From Microbacterium oxydans (GTDB lineage Bacteria; Actinomycetota; Actinomycetes; Actinomycetales; Microbacteriaceae): 64,000 bases of DNA. Position 1 is the stretch's first letter, and each line of letters starts with the position of its first letter. Under the pieces are notes generated by a model that searched no databases, was not told the DNA's origin, and was given only the letters and a program-made list of their open reading frames with translations. Positions 59,661 through 64,000 of the stretch are shown here, one piece after another. Location of the stretch: contig NZ_JYIW01000026.1 of NCBI RefSeq assembly GCF_000956525.1, positions 806,001-870,000 on the forward strand, written 5' to 3'. A program made the position numbers and the translations under genes.

Positions 59661-60146
59661 CTAAGACTCTTCGTGAACTTCTTCGAAGATGCCGACCCAC
59701 TCGTAGGTGCCCGCCTTCATCTCGGCGTTCAGTCGGTCACGGCGCTCACGCTGTGTGACCCACTTCACCGGTTCGTAGGTAAGGAGACCTCGCCCATCAC
59801 TCGAAGCAAGTGCTGGACGCGTGCCATCGAAGTGGATCTCCGTGCGGTACGCGCATATCTCGACGTCGTGACCGATCTTCGCAACGTTACGGTCGGCGTC
59901 CCACTCGACCGAGTGTGCAGGAGTCCTGCGAAGGTGACCCACCAGGAGGTCTGCGTCCGCACCGCTGACCATCTGAAAGAGTGCCACCAGCGCTCCCTCA
60001 ACTCGCTCCGTAGACGCGCGCGATGGAAGCACAGCGAGCGGTTCCCCCTGAGGCGTACCGGGCTCGTTCTGAGAAGCCCGCGCACCGCCACGACCCCAGG
60101 AGATCACCCAGGCCCGAGTTCGGCGCGACGATCTGGTTCTTGCCAT
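59661..60146 (-). CDS. Hypothetical protein convergent with hamB
   Basis: Up to 161 aa. The N-terminal ~45 residues are basic and low-complexity and may not be translated; the rest (ALVALFQMVSGADADLLVGH, then DVEICAYRTEIHFDG and YEPVKWVTQRERRDRLNAEM) looks like a small folded protein. No family recognised. The end lies 123 bp from the hamB stop. It could be a third defence-locus component or unrelated. Confidence 0.4.
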   Translation of the reverse strand: MARTRSSRRTRAWVISWGRGGARASQNEPGTPQGEPLAVLPSRASTERVEGALVALFQMVSGADADLLVGHLRRTPAHSVEWDADRNVAKIGHDVEICAYRTEIHFDGTRPALASSDGRGLLTYEPVKWVTQRERRDRLNAEMKAGTYEWVGIFEEVHEES

Positions 60147-60321
60147 CTCCTCAACCTAGAGCAGTCATCCTACGATCCGACGACTTGGGCAGCGACGCGA
60201 GGGACCCGTACGGAAGCCAGCGACTGTTGAGATCCCTGTATGTGCGCGCTGAAGATGACGACGTTGCGAGAGATAGAGGATTACGAGGGAGGTTGCAGAG
60301 GATTGGTCTCGTAATTGCGGC

Positions 60322-60368
60322 CGTACAACCCCGGAATCACGGGTCAAAACACCTTCCGCGTACAACCC
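60322..60368 (-). repeat. Right copy of the accessory-block inverted repeat plus a half copy
   Basis: ACCTTCCGCGTACAACCC at 60351-60368 is the reverse complement, with one mismatch, of 31907-31924. A second CGTACAACCCC lies in direct orientation at 60322-60332. Both are beside the terminator at 60381-60412. Confidence 0.5.
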
Positions 60369-60380
60369 ACACACATCCAC

Positions 60381-60412
60381 GAAAAGCCTCGCCCGATCGG
60401 GCGAGGCTTTTC
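60381..60412 (-). terminator. Terminator at the right edge of the accessory block
   Basis: Perfect 32-bp palindrome (60381-60396 with 60397-60412) that begins GAAAAGCCTCGCC and ends in GGCTTTTC. It lies 10 bp past the stop of the minus-strand lipoprotein gene and can act in both directions. Confidence 0.88.
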
Positions 60413-60421
60413 GCATCCGGG

Positions 60422-61102
60422 TCAATCCGCTTGGCGATCCAGATCGTCGCGCTCGGCGAACGGTACGTCCCGCGCATCGGTCAGCGTCGACGGGACCGGC
60501 TGAGGATCGAAGCGCGCGAGCGCGAACTCCACACCGTCGCACTCGAGGTCCGAGAGACCGGTGGATCCGACGACACGGATCAGGCCTTCCGGGATGCGCT
60601 CCAGGCGGTACTCGATCCCGAACGCGCCGGACGACTGGTCCGAGGCCTCGAGCGCGAGCGACGCCCCGACGCACGCCTGCACCCTCGCGTGCGCGGGATC
60701 GGCTGCATCAGCGATCACCTCGATGGGGGCGAACGGCATGGGACCGGCGACGGTCACCGTGCGGTGACCGTTCTTGAGCTGCGAACGGGCGTGCGCCACG
60801 CCATCGCTCCGTACAGCGAGACCCGTGGTCCGGATCAGCTCCGGCAGGTTGAAGTCGTTCTGGTTCTGTGCGACCGCCTGGGCTTCGAGCGATGCCCGTG
60901 TCGCCTGCACCCACGGGTCATCCTCCAAGCCGCCGGAAGGAGCCGAGCCCGACTCCCACTCGATCGAAGGATACGGCTGCGGCTGGGGGATCTCAGGGCG
61001 ACAGCCGACCAGGCCGATCGGCAGCGCGACGAGCACAGCCAACGCAGCTCCGATCTCGCGGAGGGGTCGTCGATTTCGAGTCGCGGGCCGGACGCGGTGC
61101 AT
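60422..61102 (-). CDS. Putative lipoprotein
   Basis: Protein of 226 aa. After a short basic start (RPATRNRRPLREIG) a hydrophobic segment ends at the lipobox IGLVGC, so it is probably lipid-anchored on the outer face. The mature part has no recognised domain; two Cys (QACVGAS, LECDGV) may pair. ATG 61102 has GGAG 4 bp upstream; an in-frame start at 61138 is the alternative. Likely the first core gene after the accessory block. Confidence 0.7.
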   Translation of the reverse strand: MHRVRPATRNRRPLREIGAALAVLVALPIGLVGCRPEIPQPQPYPSIEWESGSAPSGGLEDDPWVQATRASLEAQAVAQNQNDFNLPELIRTTGLAVRSDGVAHARSQLKNGHRTVTVAGPMPFAPIEVIADAADPAHARVQACVGASLALEASDQSSGAFGIEYRLERIPEGLIRVVGSTGLSDLECDGVEFALARFDPQPVPSTLTDARDVPFAERDDLDRQAD

Positions 61103-61305
61103 GGAGCTCCGATCGATTCGAGCTGGCGGGAGGTGCACAGCTCCTCCAGGCTACAAGCGGCATCCCCGCGTCCACGATGGGCACCTCTCCCCATGCGCGT
61201 GCCGAACGGTGTCCGATGGCGCTGACTTCGAAGCCCCCAGCAGCACGTGATGGAGCAGCGGATTCGCGGGACGAGCCCGGTGAGGATGGTGCGCGGCCCG
61301 ACCGC

Positions 61306-61887
61306 TCAGGAGGCAGCGCCCGCGCCCCGTGGGAGCACGGTCAGGACACGCTGGATGTGGTCACGGAACTCGCCCATGAAGCTTCGCAAGAACTCCGCGG
61401 TCCTCGGATTCGAGACGCCGCCGTCCTCGTCGAAGTCATCCGGGTTGAATTGGATGTACGCCTCAGGTGCCGTCATCTGGCGGGCGTTGCAGAAGCTGAG
61501 CACACCCCGGAGGCTCTGCTGCGCGAGTGCGGTCCCGATCGCCCCGACGGATGCTCCGATCACAGCCGCGGGGATGTGGTCGAACGAGTTCTGTCCCCAC
61601 GGCCGAGAGGCCCAGTCGATCGCGTTCTTCAGTCCGCCGGGAATCGAGCGGTTGTACTCCGGCGTGACGAACAGGACGGCATCCGCGCCGGCGATGGCCG
61701 ACTTCAGCGCGAGCGCCTCCCGCGGATAGTCCGCATCGAAGTCCTGACTGTACAGCGGCAGATCGCGGATGGGGATCTCGAAGAACTCCAGGTCGTCCGG
61801 CGAGACGCTGATCAGGCCATGAGCGAGCACACGGTTGATCGACGTCGACGACAGGCTTCCGACGAAGTACCCGACCTTGAATGTCAT
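61306..61887 (-). CDS. NAD(P)H-dependent FMN reductase
   Basis: Flavodoxin-like oxidoreductase of 193 aa: GSLSSTSINRVLA is the FMN phosphate loop, and PEYNRSIPGGLKNAIDW with WGQNSFDHIPAAVIGAS are typical of the NADPH-dependent FMN reductase (ChrR/AzoR-like) family. It lies 18 bp downstream of the DHA2 transporter and probably shares its transcript. Confidence 0.88.
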   Translation of the reverse strand: MTFKVGYFVGSLSSTSINRVLAHGLISVSPDDLEFFEIPIRDLPLYSQDFDADYPREALALKSAIAGADAVLFVTPEYNRSIPGGLKNAIDWASRPWGQNSFDHIPAAVIGASVGAIGTALAQQSLRGVLSFCNARQMTAPEAYIQFNPDDFDEDGGVSNPRTAEFLRSFMGEFRDHIQRVLTVLPRGAGAAS

Positions 61888-61905
61888 GATCTCTCCCTGG
61901 ATTGT

Positions 61906-63546
61906 TCAACTCGGCGAGCTGCTTGCTGTGGGGCCATCCTCCCCCGCCCGCTCGCGTCGATCAACGGCATCACGCGTCCGTCCCGACCCGGCACCGAGGC
62001 TGATGGTCGAGAGCAGGCCGAGCGCGAGGAAGCCAGCCGCCGTCCAGGCGGCGTACCGAGTGCCGTCCGAGAACGCCTGCTTCGCGTCGCCCGCGATCGC
62101 CGCCGTCTCGGGGTTCGCCTCGAGCCCGGCGATCGCCCCGCCGGCGCTGTCGACCACAGCCGAGACGATCTGGTCGCGCTGCGCAGCGGGGAGCCCTCGA
62201 TCATCGAGGGCGGAGCCGAGCAGACCGGCGGTGCTGCTGAACAGCACGGTGCCGAGGATCGCGACGCCGAGCGCCGCACCGAGCTGGCGCGACGTGGACT
62301 GGGTGCCGGAGGCAGCGCCGCTCTCAGCGACCGGTACGTCGGCGAGCACCACGCCGGTGAGCTGCGCTGTCGCCAGCCCCACCCCGAGCCCGTACACGAA
62401 CAGGAACGGGAGCAGCGGCACCCACGACGCATCCGGCCCGATGACGAATCCGACCCCGGCGACGCCGATGATCTCGGCGATCAGCCCGACTCGCACGACC
62501 CACACGGGCGCGAGCTTGCCGCTGGACGCACCGGCCACGCCACTCGCGACGAACGATCCTCCGGCGAGCGCGAGCAGCAGGAACCCGGTGTGCAATGCAT
62601 CGAATCCCAGCACGAACTGCAGCCACAGCGGGAGGGCCAGGATGATGCCGAACTCGCCCAACGACACGACGGCCGCTGCGATGTTGCCGTTGCGGAACGA
62701 CGGGATGGAGAACAACCGGAGGGCGAGCAACGTCGACTTGCCGGCTCGTTCCCGGTGCACGCCCCACACGATGAACGCGATGAGCGATGCGATGGCGAGC
62801 AGGAAGGCGAACGGGATCGGCGACAGGTCGAGCGGCCAGGTCCAGTCGCCGAGTTGCGGCCGCTCATCGACGAGCCACCAGCCGTAGGTGCGTCCTTCGA
62901 TCAGCCCGAACACCAGGCTTCCCATCGCGACGACCGAGAGCACGGCGCCGACGACGTCGATCCTGGCGGTGCGTTCGCTGCGCGACTCGGCGACCGTCAG
63001 CAGCACGCCGATCACGATGATGATGCCGAGCGGGATGTTGATCCCGAACGCCCAGCGCCACGAGAACGCCGTCGTCAGCCAGCCGCCGAGCAGCGGCCCG
63101 ACTGCGGCCATGCCGCCGATCGTCGATCCCCAGACGGCGAATGCGATTCCCCGCTCGCGTCCACGGAACGTCGCATTGATGATCGACAGCGTCGTCGGCA
63201 GGATCATCGAACCGCCGACGCCCTGCACGAGCCGGGCGAGGATCAGCATCCCGCCGTCGGGCGCGAGCGCCGCGAGCACCGACGCTGCCGCGAAGACGAC
63301 GACACCGATGAGCATGACCCGTCGCCGCCCGAACCGGTCGGCGAGGCTGCCGAACACCAGGAGGAGGGCGGCGAAGACGAGCGTGTACGCCTCCTGCACC
63401 CACTGCACCTCGGTCGAGGTGATGCCGAGATCGTCGACGATCGCTGGGATGGCGACGTTGACGATCGTCGAGTCGACGATGATCAAGGAGACGGCGATGC
63501 TGATGAAGACCAGCCCGACCCACCGCAGGCGAAGTTGCTTTTCCAC
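61906..63546 (-). CDS. DHA2-family MFS drug exporter
   Basis: Transporter of 546 aa with 14 hydrophobic segments (EmrB/QacA type). Motif A GSLADRFGRRRVMLIG and motif C-like GPLLGGWLTTAFSWRWAFGI are present. The C-terminal ~30 residues are polar. It is likely controlled by the AT-rich repeat just upstream at 63553-63568. Confidence 0.88.
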   Translation of the reverse strand: MEKQLRLRWVGLVFISIAVSLIIVDSTIVNVAIPAIVDDLGITSTEVQWVQEAYTLVFAALLLVFGSLADRFGRRRVMLIGVVVFAAASVLAALAPDGGMLILARLVQGVGGSMILPTTLSIINATFRGRERGIAFAVWGSTIGGMAAVGPLLGGWLTTAFSWRWAFGINIPLGIIIVIGVLLTVAESRSERTARIDVVGAVLSVVAMGSLVFGLIEGRTYGWWLVDERPQLGDWTWPLDLSPIPFAFLLAIASLIAFIVWGVHRERAGKSTLLALRLFSIPSFRNGNIAAAVVSLGEFGIILALPLWLQFVLGFDALHTGFLLLALAGGSFVASGVAGASSGKLAPVWVVRVGLIAEIIGVAGVGFVIGPDASWVPLLPFLFVYGLGVGLATAQLTGVVLADVPVAESGAASGTQSTSRQLGAALGVAILGTVLFSSTAGLLGSALDDRGLPAAQRDQIVSAVVDSAGGAIAGLEANPETAAIAGDAKQAFSDGTRYAAWTAAGFLALGLLSTISLGAGSGRTRDAVDRRERAGEDGPTASSSPS

Positions 63547-63552
63547 AATCGC

Positions 63553-63568
63553 TAGCTTAGTTAGCTAA
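63553..63568. promoter_or_regulatory. Palindromic site before the DHA2 exporter
   Basis: TAGCTTAGTTAGCTAA contains 5-bp inverted arms TAGCT/AGCTA around TAGTT, plus the palindrome TTAGCTAA, 7 bp before the exporter start. This resembles a MarR- or TetR-type operator; no such regulator gene is in the window. Confidence 0.45.
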
Positions 63569-63630
63569 ATTGGATTCGGGTAGCTCTTCCCGGAATCGAC
63601 CGCGCGCCGCTGAGCGCGCGGCCCGCACCC

Positions 63631-64000
63631 TCAGCGTCCGACTGCGGCGAGCGCGGCCAGCGGAATCGCCGTCCACGTCGGCCGATTCCGCTTCTCGTAC
63701 ACGGCCTCGTAGACGGCCTTGTCCGCCACGTAGGCATCGAGCAGCACGCGATGGTCTGCGACCGCATGGTCATCCCGCTGACCGAGCGCATCGATGTACG
63801 CGTCGAGGAAGTGCTGGCGGGCGCGCTGCGACCATTCGCGACCCCTGGCATGGCGAAGTTCCTGTTCGTCATCGTCAGCACCGCCCTGCGACATCTCGAC
63901 CACACCGGGGGCGTAGTCGAACGAACGGAGCATGCCGGCCACATCGCGCCATGGCGAATCGGGCAGTGCGCGCTCGTGGAACGGCCGACCCGGCTCACCC
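63631..64000 (-). CDS. Maltokinase, C-terminal part (5' end off the window)
   Basis: The visible 122 codons read in from the right edge as GRPFHERALPDSPWRDVAGM, LRSFDYAPGVVE and end with YEKRNRPTWTAIPLAALAAV. The block DSPWRDVAGMLRSFDYA is typical of the phosphotransferase-fold maltokinases, which make maltose-1-phosphate and are often fused to or beside trehalose synthase. Whether it is fused to TreS cannot be seen. Confidence 0.75.
   Translation of the reverse strand, partial: GEPGRPFHERALPDSPWRDVAGMLRSFDYAPGVVEMSQGGADDDEQELRHARGREWSQRARQHFLDAYIDALGQRDDHAVADHRVLLDAYVADKAVYEAVYEKRNRPTWTAIPLAALAAVGR

Noticed and set aside
60868..63555. 895-codon plus-strand open frame
   Set aside because: Covers the antisense of the lipoprotein, FMN reductase and MFS genes; composition-driven, no recognisable motif.

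Overview
The window is high-GC, gene-dense actinobacterial DNA. The order lysA-hom-thrB-rho-prfA ... prmC-ywlC-wecA-atpI-like-atpBEFHAGDC is the actinobacterial housekeeping order also seen in Mycobacterium. Together with the DUF5684-type protein and proteins typical of Microbacteriaceae, this points to a Microbacterium-like organism. The genus is an inference from gene content and order, not from a database search.

Region 1 (1-31.9 kb) is core chromosome, mostly on the minus strand. It holds a PP2C phosphatase, an aldo/keto reductase, a DUF5684 membrane protein, YaaA, the complete F1Fo ATP synthase operon, a WecA-like sugar-phosphate transferase, the threonylcarbamoyl-AMP synthase and PrmC. 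A plus-strand cysK-cysE pair and a citrate-type transporter with its divergent two-component system sit between prmC and prfA. Then come prfA, rho, thrB, hom and lysA, followed by a YihY-type membrane protein, a DUF2993 protein, argS, an SGNH hydrolase and tRNA-Arg(CCG). rpmE and thrC are absent from the places where the mycobacterial order has them.

Region 2 (31.9-60.4 kb) is an accessory block that starts just downstream of tRNA-Arg. An imperfect 18-bp inverted repeat (17/18 identical) lies near its two edges, each copy next to a strong hairpin terminator. Its first part (32.1-38.6 kb) carries two related pairs of proteins: a tyrosine-recombinase-like protein that has lost catalytic residues and a large DDE-transposase-like protein. 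A small HTH protein and a free-standing helicase-associated-domain protein lie among them. Two promoter regions in this part share a 19-bp leader element and a 17-bp GTGA-N9-TCAC operator-like site. A metallophosphoesterase coupled to a small MbcA-like protein follows.

From 40.4 to 53.6 kb is an arsenic/phosphate island. It has arsC, two ArsR-ArsC fusions, an Acr3 arsenite exporter, thioredoxin, a thioredoxin reductase interrupted by one in-frame TGA, a second stand-alone arsC, a flavoprotein with a Cys-rich tail, two ArsR regulators, an MFS exporter and a complete pstSCAB phosphate transporter followed by an atypical response regulator. PHO-box-like repeats precede both pstS and the second arsC, which suggests that arsenate detoxification and high-affinity phosphate uptake are co-regulated.

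From 54 to 60.2 kb is a defence-like segment: a HIRAN protein, a DUF2510-DUF4041-GIY-YIG protein and a two-gene Hachiman system (hamA-hamB). Region 3 (60.4-64 kb) looks like ordinary chromosome again: a lipoprotein, an NADPH-dependent FMN reductase, a DHA2-type MFS exporter and the 3' part of a maltokinase gene that runs off the edge.

The best candidate for an undescribed system is the duplicated recombinase-like/DDE-like module at 32.1-38.6 kb.
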